Part shown: positions 28,424 through 37,921 of the stretch, piece after piece
Layout: each line of letters starts with the position of its first letter
Position numbering within the stretch: the first letter of the stretch is position 1
DNA from: an uncultured SAR116 cluster alpha proteobacterium
Lineage (GTDB): Bacteria; Pseudomonadota; Alphaproteobacteria; Puniceispirillales; Puniceispirillaceae
Reading direction: 5' to 3'
Length of the DNA: 64,000 nucleotides
Assembly: GCA_902625725.1 (NCBI GenBank)
Contig: CACOCY010000001.1
Location: 246,047 to 310,046 of the forward strand
Program-made: the position numbers and the translations under genes
The notes under the pieces: generated by a model
What the model was told of the DNA's origin: nothing
What the model saw: only the letters and a program-made list of their open reading frames with translations
The model's database searches: none

Positions 28424-28487
28424 GGTTAGTGTAATAAATTTTTAATCACCTAGTGTATGCTGAATTATAAGTATAAAGGAGGCAATA

Positions 28488-29435
28488 GTGCCATCTCCTA
28501 ATACAACGATTGGTGGCAAACGTCACCCAGAAAAGCAGAAAAATAAATCTATGCCCCAGCCAAAACGGCCGAGCTGGTTGCGCGTGAGGGCACCAATTGG
28601 AAAGGATTTTGAGGAAACGCGTAATTTAATGCGTGACCAAAACTTAGTTACCGTTTGTGAAGAAGCAGCGTGCCCCAACATAGGTGAATGTTGGTCTCAA
28701 AAACATGCTACCATGATGATACTTGGGTCCATTTGCACTCGTGCTTGTGCTTTCTGTAATATTGCTACCGGCAAACCAGATTTATTAGATCCGCACGAAC
28801 CTGAGCATGTTGCACATGCAGTAGCCAAGTTAAATCTAAATCATGTGGTCATTACATCTGTTGACAGAGATGACTTGGAGGATGGTGGAGCCACTCATTT
28901 CGCTCAGACTATAATCGCTATACGCTCAATGTCTCCATCAACTACTATTGAAATTTTAACACCGGATTTTTTCCGAAAGCCTGGAGCTTTAGAGATCGTT
29001 ATTGAAGCCAAGCCAGATGTATTTAATCATAATATGGAGACAGTCCCGAGATTATATAAAACAATTAGACCTGGAGCACGATTTGAGCACTCGCTTTCTA
29101 TATTAGCAGAAGTTAAGAATCTTGATCCTATGATTTTTACCAAGTCTGGCATAATGGTGGGACTTGGTGAGACGAATGATGAGGTAGCTTCCATAATGGA
29201 TGATTTGAGAGATGTTAATGTTGATTTTATGACAATTGGCCAATATCTTCAACCAACTCCAAAACACGCGCCCGTTGATAGGTTTGTAACACCAAATATA
29301 TTTTCTTATTTTGAGGGATTAGGTAGGCAAAAAGGGTTCTTAATGATGGCGTCCACACCATTAACGCGTTCTTCATATCATGCAGATGCTGATTTTCAGG
29401 CTTTAAAATTAGCACGGAAAAAAATACTTTCGTAA
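28488..29435 (+). CDS. lipA: lipoyl synthase
   Basis: 315 residues; radical-SAM enzyme that inserts sulfur into octanoyl groups to make the lipoyl cofactor used by the PDH genes just upstream. The start is a GTG at 28488 with a strong AGGAGG site. The auxiliary cluster cysteines are in [13 protein letters not shown] and the radical-SAM cluster cysteines in [13 protein letters not shown]; the C-terminal serine motif is RSSYHAD. It shares TAATG with the COQ10-like gene after it. Confidence 0.97.
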   Translation: MPSPNTTIGGKRHPEKQKNKSMPQPKRPSWLRVRAPIGKDFEETRNLMRDQNLVTVCEEAACPNIGECWSQKHATMMILGSICTRACAFCNIATGKPDLLDPHEPEHVAHAVAKLNLNHVVITSVDRDDLEDGGATHFAQTIIAIRSMSPSTTIEILTPDFFRKPGALEIVIEAKPDVFNHNMETVPRLYKTIRPGARFEHSLSILAEVKNLDPMIFTKSGIMVGLGETNDEVASIMDDLRDVNVDFMTIGQYLQPTPKHAPVDRFVTPNIFSYFEGLGRQKGFLMMASTPLTRSSYHADADFQALKLARKKILS

Positions 29436-29863
29436 TGACGGTTCATTCTGAAACAAGAATAATCAATCATAAACCAGAGGATTTATTCGACCTCGTTGCT
29501 GATGTTAAGAGGTACCCAGAATTTCTTCCATGGTGTCTTGCTGCTAGAATTAGAACACAAAGAGAAAGAGAATTAACAGCAGATTTAATAATTGGTTTTC
29601 AGATATTTAAAGAGCAATTTACTTCTAAAGTATTAATAGACAGGGATAGGCTTGAGATTGACACAAGTTATGCTGATGGTCCGTTTAAATACCTACAAAA
29701 TCATTGGAAATTTATACCACATCACGATGGCTGTGAAATCGATTTTTATGTGGACTTTGAATTTAAAAGTAGATTATTACAAACCGTAATGGAGACTTTG
29801 TTTACAGAGGCTGTTAGACGTATGGTGAAGGCATTTGAGAATAGAGCAGACGAACTCTATTGA
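29435..29863 (+). CDS. COQ10/RatA-like START-domain protein
   Basis: 142 residues of the START-like (polyketide cyclase) fold: LFDLVADVKRYPEFLPWC near residue 20, ADLIIGFQIFKEQFTSKV, and a C-terminal amphipathic helix (EAVRRMVKAFENRADELY). In alphaproteobacteria this lipA neighbour is taken as the COQ10 homologue, a ubiquinone-binding chaperone for respiration. In gammaproteobacteria relatives are annotated as RatA; no partner gene of a toxin pair is present, so the quinone role is preferred. Confidence 0.87.
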   Translation: MTVHSETRIINHKPEDLFDLVADVKRYPEFLPWCLAARIRTQRERELTADLIIGFQIFKEQFTSKVLIDRDRLEIDTSYADGPFKYLQNHWKFIPHHDGCEIDFYVDFEFKSRLLQTVMETLFTEAVRRMVKAFENRADELY

Positions 29864-29871
29864 ATTTCGTT

Positions 29872-30357
29872 TTATACTATTAAATTTAAATTCTCCAACG
29901 CCCGCTGCGTTGTTTGGACACGTACAGAATGTCTATCACCGTCAAATATATATCTATTTATTTTGCCTATTCCACCTTTTTTAAGAATACAGATGTAAAC
30001 AAGCCCAACTGGCTTTTCGGCGCTTCCCCCTTCAGGTCCCGCGACGCCAGAAACAGCTATTGCGAAATCGGCTTCACCGTTGCTCGCAGTCAATGCCCCA
30101 CTTGCCATTTCAGAAACTGTTTGTCCCGACACAGCACCATGTAATTCTAGCGTCTCAGATTTAACGCCAAGCATTTCCATTTTTGCTTCATTGCTATAGG
30201 TGACGAATCCTCTCGAGAATATAGCAGAAGAGCCTGGGATGTCAGTAAGAGTAGCTGCTATCATGCCACCAGTACAAGACTCTGCGCAACAGACTCGTTC
30301 GCCTTTATGCCCTAATTTAGATAAAAGTTTTTTGGCAAAAAAAGATAGCTTATCCAA
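29872..30357 (-). CDS. pncC: CinA-family nicotinamide-nucleotide amidase
   Basis: 161 residues corresponding to the CinA C-terminal (PncC) domain alone, without the molybdopterin-binding-like N-terminal domain. Signatures are CCAESCTGGMIAATLTDIPG near residue 23, FVTYSNEAKMEMLGV, AIAVSGVAGPEGGS and KPVGLVYI. It deamidates NMN to NaMN in pyridine nucleotide recycling. It overlaps pgpA by 8 bases at the end of the leftward ispDF-pgpA-pncC operon. Confidence 0.93.
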   Translation of the reverse strand: MDKLSFFAKKLLSKLGHKGERVCCAESCTGGMIAATLTDIPGSSAIFSRGFVTYSNEAKMEMLGVKSETLELHGAVSGQTVSEMASGALTASNGEADFAIAVSGVAGPEGGSAEKPVGLVYICILKKGGIGKINRYIFDGDRHSVRVQTTQRALENLNLIV

Positions 30358-30823
30358 GTTTGAGCTCCCACCAGTTATTTAAACATAAAAGAATGACACC
30401 AGACATTAACCCTGCAACTAAATCGTCTGTAACTATACCCACGCCCCCATTTAAACGTTCTGCCCAATTAATAGGCCAAATTTTCGTAATGTCCAATAAT
30501 CTGAATAGAATAAAGGCTGCAAAGAAATACTTGATATCATGTGGTACAAACAATAACGCTATCCATTGCCCAGCTACCTCATCAATGATTATTTTACCTG
30601 AGTCCTGAGTATTGGTCACTTTGGAGTAATAATTAGCTGCTATAATTCCAATAATTGAAATACCTATCGTTAATATAAGGAATAGTGGCCAACTAACAGG
30701 GATTAATATATAACCTATTATAATTGCTATTGCAGATCCGGCTGTTCCAGGGGCTGGCAGGTTTCGACCAATTGGCCCTAATGTTGCAAGTTCACATAGT
30801 AGATCATGTATTGAAAAATTCAT
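30350..30823 (-). CDS. pgpA: phosphatidylglycerophosphatase A
   Basis: 157 residues, about four helices. PgpA signatures are LATLGPIGRNLPAPGTAGS near residue 12 and IIIDEVAGQWIALLF near residue 77 with the acidic pair, followed by FRLLDITKIWPINWAERLNG and GIVTDDLVAGL. Dephosphorylates phosphatidylglycerophosphate in phosphatidylglycerol synthesis at the inner membrane. Overlaps ispDF by 20 bases and pncC by 8. Confidence 0.95.
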   Translation of the reverse strand: MNFSIHDLLCELATLGPIGRNLPAPGTAGSAIAIIIGYILIPVSWPLFLILTIGISIIGIIAANYYSKVTNTQDSGKIIIDEVAGQWIALLFVPHDIKYFFAAFILFRLLDITKIWPINWAERLNGGVGIVTDDLVAGLMSGVILLCLNNWWELKLG

Positions 30824-32060
30824 TATTTAGTTCTCTATTATTCATTGCTGCAACAGACATGGTCACTGTTGCAATAGCACTTAGTCCTTCTTTTCTGCCA
30901 GTAAAACCCAGTCTTTCAGAAGTGGTCGCTTTAATGGAGATACCTTGTGTTTGCATGTTACATATCTTAGCTAAACGCATTATCATTTTTTCTCTGTTGG
31001 GCCCAATTCTAGGCATTTCGCAAATTATCGTAATATCAATAAAATTAATTTTTGCATCGGCATTTTCTACTTTTTTTAGTGCGTATTTCAAGAAGGTTTC
31101 TGAATTAGCATCCTTCCACTTTTTATTAGATGGTGGAAAATGAGTTCCAATATCACCGTCAGCCAAACATCCAAAAATAGCGTCGCATAATGCATGTATT
31201 CCAACGTCTCCGTCAGAATGTGCCTCGATTGCAAATTCATGATCAATTTCAACTCCACAAATCTTTATACTATGTCTTTTCTCACTGGTGTCCCAAGGGC
31301 GAAATTTATGAACATCATAACCAGTTGCAACTCTTGTTTCATAATTTGTTTCAAGTAATTGTTTCAAAGCAATTAAATCCTCTTTAAAAGTAATTTTTTG
31401 TAATTTTGGGCTCCCAACTACCATAGCAACTTTTATTCCATTCCTTTCAACCAGACTAGAGTCATCGCTTGCATAGAATTCTTTTTTTAAAATGTTCTGA
31501 CTTTGCGTTCCCATAAATAAATTTTTGTAACTGTCTTCTATAATCTCCGTTTCAAATATCTGTGGAGTTTGGGCAGACACTAATTCGTTCCGTTTTAATG
31601 TTTCGCTGACATGGACCCCATCGAATTTTTTTATCGTATCAATAGTATTTAGCACAGGTATGACTGCTTTTTCACCAATTTGAAGCTTTTCTATTAATCT
31701 CTCTAAAACAGCGCTTGGCAAGATGGGTCTTGCTGCATCATGAATTGCAACATATGGTTTTTTTGAAGGTAATTTACTTCGAAATTTAAGAGCATTCCAC
31801 ACCGATGCACTCCTGGTATCACCTCCATACACCCAATTTATTTGAGGATTTTCGTTAAAAAAAGTTTGATTGATATTTGTTTTTGGGGGAAATACAACAA
31901 TTACCGAGTGGCAAGCCGAATGAAATCTAATATTATCTAGAGCAATTTGCCAAATTGGAAGCTTTCCAATAATTGCAAATTGCTTTTGAAATCTAGTGCG
32001 CTCACCTTTTCCTGCTGCTAGGAGAATAACATCAAATTCTATTGCGAAGTTTTTTTTCAT
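30804..32060 (-). CDS. ispDF: bifunctional IspD/IspF isoprenoid enzyme
   Basis: 418 residues with two fused domains of the MEP pathway. IspD (cytidylyltransferase), about 1-230, has VILLAAGKGERTRFQKQF and AIHDAARPILPS. IspF (cyclodiphosphate synthase), about 260-418, has TGYDVHKF, AHSDGDVGIHALCDAIFG, DIGTHFPPS and ISIKATTSERLGFTGR. The fusion is common in alphaproteobacteria. The usual PKQ of the IspD loop reads QKQ here, a small variation. Divergent from dusB with a 118-base shared intergenic region. Confidence 0.96.
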   Translation of the reverse strand: MKKNFAIEFDVILLAAGKGERTRFQKQFAIIGKLPIWQIALDNIRFHSACHSVIVVFPPKTNINQTFFNENPQINWVYGGDTRSASVWNALKFRSKLPSKKPYVAIHDAARPILPSAVLERLIEKLQIGEKAVIPVLNTIDTIKKFDGVHVSETLKRNELVSAQTPQIFETEIIEDSYKNLFMGTQSQNILKKEFYASDDSSLVERNGIKVAMVVGSPKLQKITFKEDLIALKQLLETNYETRVATGYDVHKFRPWDTSEKRHSIKICGVEIDHEFAIEAHSDGDVGIHALCDAIFGCLADGDIGTHFPPSNKKWKDANSETFLKYALKKVENADAKINFIDITIICEMPRIGPNREKMIMRLAKICNMQTQGISIKATTSERLGFTGRKEGLSAIATVTMSVAAMNNRELNNEFFNT

Positions 32061-32178
32061 ATTCTGTTTAAAGCATAGAGTTAAAAATTTGTCTAATTTA
32101 CAAAATTGAACTTCTGTGGTGGATTTAATAAAAATAATTGCCTATTATTTACGCAATTTGTAATTTTGAGTATTTATT

Positions 32179-33159
32179 ATGCAGCTCACAGTTGGCTCTA
32201 TAAAACTTCCACACGCGGCGGTGCTGGCACCGATGTCAGGAATAACCGATCAGCCGTTTCGCAGAATTGTGAAATTGCTAGGTGGAGGACTTGTAGTATC
32301 AGAAATGGTGGCAAGTCATGCCATTTTAAATTCAATAAAAAAAGAAATTAGAAAACTCAAATTTTCTGCGAAAGAAGAGGCGCCCCTTTCAATCCAATTA
32401 GCTGGTTGGGAACCAGCAATAATGGCAGAGGCTGCAAAAATAGCAGAACAGCTTGGAGCATCAATAATTGACATCAATCTTGGTTGTCCTGCTAAAAAAG
32501 TAACAGGGCGATTTTCTGGCTCTGCGCTTATGCAGAATCCTGTATTAACCGCAGAAATTTGTTCTGCTGTTGTGAATGCTACTAGTATCCCTGTAACATT
32601 AAAGATGCGGCTGGGTTGGGATGAGTTGAATAAGAACGCGCCGGAAATTGGCTTGCTTGCTGAGGAAGCTGGGGTAAAAATGCTTGTAGTTCATGGTAGG
32701 ACACGTATCCAAATGTATAAGGGGGAAGCAGATTGGAAAGAAATAAGAAAAACGGTAGATCAAGTCTCAATACCGGTGCTGGCAAATGGTGACATTAACA
32801 ACTTGAGCAACGTACAAACTGCATTAAGTCAGTCTGGTGCCCAAGGTGTTATGATCGGGCGAGGAGCTCAAGGTAAACCATGGTTTTTAGGACAAGTTGG
32901 AGACCTTTTGTCTAATAACAAAATTAGGGAGACTCCGAAAGTTCAACAAATAAAGGAAATTATGTTAACCCATTTAGAAGACATGCTTATTTGTTATGGT
33001 TCAAATGGTATGCGTTTAGCTCGTAAACATATAGCTTGGTATGCACATGGATTGCCAGGTTCTGCTGCTCTGAGAGAAGTTGCTAATAATACTCATAATG
33101 CAAATATAGTTTTTGATGCCGTTAATAGCTTTTTTAATAAGCAATGTGAGGTCGCTTAG
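32179..33159 (+). CDS. dusB: tRNA-dihydrouridine synthase B
   Basis: 326 residues; FMN-dependent reduction of uridines in the tRNA D-loop. Family segments are LAPMSGITDQPFRRIVKLLG, VSEMVASHAIL, IDINLGCPAKKVTGRFSGSA with the active-site cysteine, VHGRTRIQMYKGEADW and GVMIGRGAQGKPWF. It heads the dusB-ntrBC-ntrYX block that is conserved in alphaproteobacteria and overlaps ntrB by one base. Confidence 0.96.
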   Translation: MQLTVGSIKLPHAAVLAPMSGITDQPFRRIVKLLGGGLVVSEMVASHAILNSIKKEIRKLKFSAKEEAPLSIQLAGWEPAIMAEAAKIAEQLGASIIDINLGCPAKKVTGRFSGSALMQNPVLTAEICSAVVNATSIPVTLKMRLGWDELNKNAPEIGLLAEEAGVKMLVVHGRTRIQMYKGEADWKEIRKTVDQVSIPVLANGDINNLSNVQTALSQSGAQGVMIGRGAQGKPWFLGQVGDLLSNNKIRETPKVQQIKEIMLTHLEDMLICYGSNGMRLARKHIAWYAHGLPGSAALREVANNTHNANIVFDAVNSFFNKQCEVA

Positions 33160-34295
33160 TGCAGACAAAAATCTTTGATAAAAAACAGGAAGATCTTCCG
33201 GCAGGTTATATTGTATTAGATTCTTTGCCGCATCCCATAATAATTTTGGATAATTCAAACCATTTTGTTTGGCTTAATCATGCAGCCGAGACTTTTTTTA
33301 ACTCGAGTCTTGCTATCTTTAGTGGAACTTCAGCAGAGGATTATTTCAACCCTAACTCAGTTTTGATCAAAATGATTAATAGGGCTAGAGAGACGACTAG
33401 TTCACTAAGTGAGCATTCTGTGAGCATTTCAGCACCTAAATTGAAAGACACAACAGTGAATATCCAAGTAGCACCTTTCTACCAAAATAACGAATTCACA
33501 ATTATTTCATTACAAAAAAATTCACTAGAGCAAATTGCAAAATCAAGGAATATTTTTAAGGGAGCGGCTTTATCTATGTCAAAAGTTACTGCACTTTTAG
33601 CCCACGAAATCAGAAATCCATTGGCAGGTATCAGAGGTGCTGCAGAACTACTGGAGCCAGAACTAGTGAGGGAGAATCGAGAATTAAGCAAGCTCATTGT
33701 AACTGAAACTGACAGAATAATAAAATTATTGGAAAGAATTGAAAAACTGTCAGCTGATAGACAGCTTCAATTAGAAGAAATAAATATTCACGAAGTATTA
33801 GACTATTGTTTAATGGTAAATAGTTCATCTTTTGGAAAACATCTCATCATCAAAAGAGATTTTGATCCTTCATTGCCAATGATATTTGCTGATAGAGACC
33901 TTTTAATTCAACTTTTCCTTAATTTGTTTAAAAATGCTTCTGAAGCAACTAGTAAGAATGACAGTCTCACCGTTAAAACATCTTATGCTTTGTCTATGCC
34001 CCATTCCGCTTCTGATCAATATGGGTTAAATCAATTACCGTTCCAAATAGATATTATTGACACAGGGAGTGGAATTTCACCCGAGTTGCAAGGTTATGTG
34101 TTTGAGCCATTTGTGTCCAATAAACTTAATGGATCCGGGTTGGGATTAGCTCTTGTAGCTTCTGTTGTGTCAGAGCACGGTGGAGCTATCGAAGTGAGTT
34201 CGTCTGAAGGTGAAACACGTTTTAAAATTAATCTTCCAATTGAAACAGTCGAGAAAAACCAAAAATCATTCAACCGATTAGAGGAAAGATTGTGA
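33159..34295 (+). CDS. ntrB: nitrogen regulation sensor histidine kinase NtrB
   Basis: 378 residues starting at a GTG that shares a base with the dusB stop (TAGTG). A PAS-type domain is at about 15-120; the dimerisation/phosphorylation helix LLAHEIRNPLAGIRGAAELL carries the histidine; the ATP-binding domain shows NLFKNASEA, IIDTGSGISPE, FEPFVSN and GSGLGLALV. No membrane segment is seen, as expected for cytoplasmic NtrB, which responds to PII. All kinase motifs look intact, in contrast to its partner NtrC. Confidence 0.93.
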   Translation: MQTKIFDKKQEDLPAGYIVLDSLPHPIIILDNSNHFVWLNHAAETFFNSSLAIFSGTSAEDYFNPNSVLIKMINRARETTSSLSEHSVSISAPKLKDTTVNIQVAPFYQNNEFTIISLQKNSLEQIAKSRNIFKGAALSMSKVTALLAHEIRNPLAGIRGAAELLEPELVRENRELSKLIVTETDRIIKLLERIEKLSADRQLQLEEINIHEVLDYCLMVNSSSFGKHLIIKRDFDPSLPMIFADRDLLIQLFLNLFKNASEATSKNDSLTVKTSYALSMPHSASDQYGLNQLPFQIDIIDTGSGISPELQGYVFEPFVSNKLNGSGLGLALVASVVSEHGGAIEVSSSEGETRFKINLPIETVEKNQKSFNRLEERL

Positions 34296-35710
34296 TGAAT
34301 AAAAACGCACAATTTATTGTGGCAGATGACGATAGATCAGTGCGGACCTTTCTTGTGCATGCATTAACAAGACAGGGCTACAAAGTATCTGCTGTGACAA
34401 CATTGGCTGGTTTGTGGGATTTTATAATGTCTAATAGAGGTAACATACTTATAACAGATGTTGGATTTCCGGATGGGGATGTGCTTGACGTTCTTCCAAG
34501 AATAAAAAGGGAGCGGCCTGACTTACAAATTATTGTTATGAGCGCAAGAACTAATTTGTTAACCGCCATTAAGGCCCAAAAGTACGAAGTTATAGATTAT
34601 TTTCCTAAACCATTTGAATTAGGAAAGTTAATAGAGGTATGTAATCGTGCAGCAAAATTTTTCTCTATGACAGAAAAAAAAGACAAGGTGGCATTCAGTG
34701 CTTCGAGTTCAAACCAACTTATTATTCCAGAGACGATCGCTATTCCTTTGGTAGGACAGTCAGCAGCAATGCAAAATACGTTCAGATTGTTGACAAGATA
34801 TTCTACCACAAAAGTTCCAGTTTTAATTCACGCTGAGGCTGGTTCGGTGAAGGAAGAAATTGCACGTACGTTATGTCAAATAGGTAATCAAAAGCCAAAA
34901 GAGTTTATGTCTATTAACCTATCCTACACACCCTCTGATGAGCACTTAAATTTATTATTTGGTCACGAAAATATACTTAAATCAACACGTAGTAAAACTT
35001 TATTCATAAATAACATTCAGCTTTTATCAAGTGATGCGCAACGAGCATTAATGAGCTATTTAGATAAATCCAATTTGACTCCATATCGACCGGAGAGAAT
35101 AATAGTTGGCACAAGCATTGATCTAAGAAATTATGTTTCTCAAGGATTATTTAGGGATGATTTATATTTTTTTCTCTCGTCGGCCTATCTCTCTGTACCT
35201 CCATTGAGGGAACGACTTGAAGATGTCAAAACACTGTCCACTGTTATTTGCAAAAGTCTAAGTGAAGAATTTGGTGTAATGAAAAACTTACAAGGAAGTG
35301 CTGTTGATCGACTGCAAGCCTATAGTTGGCCTGGAAATTTGCGAGAATTAATGTTTCTTTTAAGAAGGCTCTTTGTAAATAATGTGTCAAATGAGATAAC
35401 AGTTTCCGAAGTTTCATTAGAGATAAACGAATTACAAAGCAATTTTTCAGATGACAAAGAAAAATCTCTTAGAGATTCTGCAAAATATCATATTGAAAAA
35501 TACTTTAATTCTTTAGGAGATGATCTACCCTCTTCAGGTTTATTTGAACAAATTTTAAGGGAAGTGGAGAGGCCGTTAATACAGGCTACAATGAGACGAA
35601 CATCGGGAAACCAAATTAAAGCCTCTAAAATATTGGGAATAAACCGAAACACATTACGAAAAAAAATTAAACAATTAAATTTACCTTTATCACGCAATGG
35701 ATATAAATAG
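34295..35710 (+). CDS. ntrC: NtrC-type response regulator with degenerate AAA+ domain
   Basis: 471 residues from the ATG at 34295 (TGATG overlap with ntrB; a GTG at 34292 is the alternative). The receiver domain keeps the acidic pocket (ADDD), the phospho-acceptor in ITDVGFPDGD (about D55) and the KPF lysine. The AAA+ domain is badly altered: where Walker A normally reads GESGTGKE it reads AEAGSVKE; after LLFGHE the GAFTGA loop is absent; Walker B reads TLFINNIQ with Asn-Asn in place of Asp-Glu. The C-terminal Fis-type helix-turn-helix (NQIKASKILGINRNTLRKKI) is normal. It should bind DNA and receive phosphate but not hydrolyse ATP or open sigma-54 promoters. Confidence 0.88.
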   Translation: MNKNAQFIVADDDRSVRTFLVHALTRQGYKVSAVTTLAGLWDFIMSNRGNILITDVGFPDGDVLDVLPRIKRERPDLQIIVMSARTNLLTAIKAQKYEVIDYFPKPFELGKLIEVCNRAAKFFSMTEKKDKVAFSASSSNQLIIPETIAIPLVGQSAAMQNTFRLLTRYSTTKVPVLIHAEAGSVKEEIARTLCQIGNQKPKEFMSINLSYTPSDEHLNLLFGHENILKSTRSKTLFINNIQLLSSDAQRALMSYLDKSNLTPYRPERIIVGTSIDLRNYVSQGLFRDDLYFFLSSAYLSVPPLRERLEDVKTLSTVICKSLSEEFGVMKNLQGSAVDRLQAYSWPGNLRELMFLLRRLFVNNVSNEITVSEVSLEINELQSNFSDDKEKSLRDSAKYHIEKYFNSLGDDLPSSGLFEQILREVERPLIQATMRRTSGNQIKASKILGINRNTLRKKIKQLNLPLSRNGYK

Positions 35711-35719
35711 GCATATAGA

Positions 35720-37921
35720 ATGCTATTTCGTATTACTAAATCATTTTGGCCCGATACAAGCGAGGCAAGCTTTGGAAAGTTACTGCAGTTAATTTCCGGT
35801 GTTGTTTTAATTAGTGTTCTTATAAGTATATTCAGTTTGCTTGCGTTATCTACGGTAGAAACATTACCGCAACAATCAGAACTTTTATTATCTATTTTTG
35901 CAGGCTCAAGTCTTTGCCTTATAGGACTACTCTTTATCATTATAAGACAAATTATAAAGCTATTTGTTGAAAAAAAGCAAAAGAAGGCCGGTTCTCAATT
36001 GCAAATGAGGCTTGCTATTTTATTTGGTGTCCTAACAGTATTTCCCTCAATAATAGTAGCAAGCTTTGCGGTGTCAGTCGTTGATTATTCTTTGCGGGGT
36101 TGGTTTTCAGAGCGCATTTCTACAGCGGTAAACGATTCTGTGACAATTGCTGATGCTTATCTTGAAGAACATACACGTTCTATTCGTGGACAGGTTCTTG
36201 CAATGGCAAATGATGTAAATAGAGATGGCTTAAAATTAGTTCAGAATAAGCAAATTTTTGATAGGTTTATTACTGACCAAGTTGGTATTAGAAATCTCTC
36301 GGAGGCGGTAATAGTAGATGGCACTGGTCAAATCATAGCAAAGTCAAGATTTGCATTCGCTATCATTTTTTCAGAATTAAATCGAGATTGGCTGAACCGT
36401 GCAAGAAATGATGAAGTGGTCATAAGCAGAGCGAATGACAATACAAAAATACAAGCTCTTGTAAAACTCAATAATTTTGTTGATGCATATTTACTTGTTG
36501 GAAGATTTATTGACTCTGACGTTCTTCAAGCGGTAGATAAAACACGATTAGCAGTGTCAGACTACCAATCACTTTCCATAAGACAATTTGACCTTCAGAT
36601 CTCAATGGCGGCTATTTTTGCTGTCATATCCTTATTCCTTTTGCTTTCAGCACTCTGGATAGGCCTTAGTTTATCAAGTGCAATCACAGAGCCTCTTAGA
36701 GGCATAATTTTAGTTGCTGACTCAGTTAGGGAGGGTGATTTAAATTCAAGGGTTGATATTAAAACAGATTTGGACGAAATATCACTTCTTGGTGTAAGTT
36801 TTAACAGAATGATGGACGACTTATCATTAACACAGAGGCAACTCGTGCATGCAAATAAGCAATTAGATCAGAGACGTGAATTTACTGAAGCAGTATTATC
36901 GGGCGTTTCGTCTGGTGTGATTGGATTAAATGATAAGGGGGTAATTACCTTACCCAATACTGCTGCTTGTTCTCTCCTTGGTTTTACAAAACAAAAATTG
37001 ATAGGAAGTCAAATAATTGATATTTTGCCAGAATTTGCTGATTTATTCGAGGTTGTTAGTCAGGGGAAAAAGCGTCAATATAATGCAGAGGTTATAATTG
37101 TAAGGAATGAACAGCAGCTTTTTCTGCAAGCTGGCATTACCTCAGAGGAGATTGAAAAAAGAATAGTTGGATATGTTGTTACATTCGACGATGTAACGGA
37201 TTTGTTATCCGCCCAACGCAAAGCCGCTTGGTCTGACATAGCAAGACGTATAGCTCATGAAATAAAAAATCCGCTTACACCTATTGAGCTTGCTGCAGAT
37301 AGATTAAAGAAAAAATACAGACCAGAGGATCCTGGCAGGGCAGAAGAATTTGATCAATTTTTGACTGTTATAAGTAGACAGGTGGGAGATATTGGTAGGT
37401 TGGTGGATGAATTCTCCAATTTTGCTCGAATGCCGGCAGCTGTTCTTGCTACACAGGAATTAATAGGAATCGTGCATGAACAAGTTCATTTATATCGGAA
37501 TGAGGATAACGATGTAAAAATTTTATTTTCTAAGCCACGATACCCTATATATATTGATGCAGATCCTGGTCTTATTCGACAAGTATTTGCAAACTTACTA
37601 CAAAATTCTATTGACGCGCTTAAGGAAAATAAAATTAAAAAACCTACTATAATAGTCAATTTAGTAAGTGAATCTTCGTCAGCTTACGCAGAGATAAGGG
37701 ATAACGGATTGGGGTTTCAGACCAAAAATTTATCAAAGTTGTTTGAACCATATGTTACAGGACGTGACGCAGGTACAGGTCTGGGTTTAGCGATCGTACA
37801 AAAAATCATTCAAGAACATGGAGGTAGCATTAAATTGCAAAATCATCCAGAAGGAGGAGCACAAATTATGGTTCATATACCTCTCTCAGAGGATAAACCT
37901 AAAAAGGATGAAGTAAGGTGA
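35720..37921 (+). CDS. ntrY: nitrogen regulation sensor histidine kinase NtrY
   Basis: 733 residues; membrane-bound kinase of the NtrYX pair. About four helices (near residues 20-45, 58-78, 93-115, 290-312) with a periplasmic region between the third and fourth; a HAMP domain (ITEPLRGIILVADSVREGDL), a PAS domain at about 385-490, and a kinase core with RRIAHEIKNPLTPIELAADR carrying the phospho-histidine and ATP-site motifs NLLQNSIDAL, IRDNGLGF, FEPYVTGRD and GTGLGLAIV. Kinase motifs look intact. It lies 9 bases after ntrC and overlaps ntrX by GTGA. Confidence 0.94.
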   Translation: MLFRITKSFWPDTSEASFGKLLQLISGVVLISVLISIFSLLALSTVETLPQQSELLLSIFAGSSLCLIGLLFIIIRQIIKLFVEKKQKKAGSQLQMRLAILFGVLTVFPSIIVASFAVSVVDYSLRGWFSERISTAVNDSVTIADAYLEEHTRSIRGQVLAMANDVNRDGLKLVQNKQIFDRFITDQVGIRNLSEAVIVDGTGQIIAKSRFAFAIIFSELNRDWLNRARNDEVVISRANDNTKIQALVKLNNFVDAYLLVGRFIDSDVLQAVDKTRLAVSDYQSLSIRQFDLQISMAAIFAVISLFLLLSALWIGLSLSSAITEPLRGIILVADSVREGDLNSRVDIKTDLDEISLLGVSFNRMMDDLSLTQRQLVHANKQLDQRREFTEAVLSGVSSGVIGLNDKGVITLPNTAACSLLGFTKQKLIGSQIIDILPEFADLFEVVSQGKKRQYNAEVIIVRNEQQLFLQAGITSEEIEKRIVGYVVTFDDVTDLLSAQRKAAWSDIARRIAHEIKNPLTPIELAADRLKKKYRPEDPGRAEEFDQFLTVISRQVGDIGRLVDEFSNFARMPAAVLATQELIGIVHEQVHLYRNEDNDVKILFSKPRYPIYIDADPGLIRQVFANLLQNSIDALKENKIKKPTIIVNLVSESSSAYAEIRDNGLGFQTKNLSKLFEPYVTGRDAGTGLGLAIVQKIIQEHGGSIKLQNHPEGGAQIMVHIPLSEDKPKKDEVR

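Noticed and set aside
29435..29863. RatA-type toxin of a toxin-antitoxin pair
   Set aside because: No antitoxin-like partner; position after lipA and the START fold favour the COQ10-type role.
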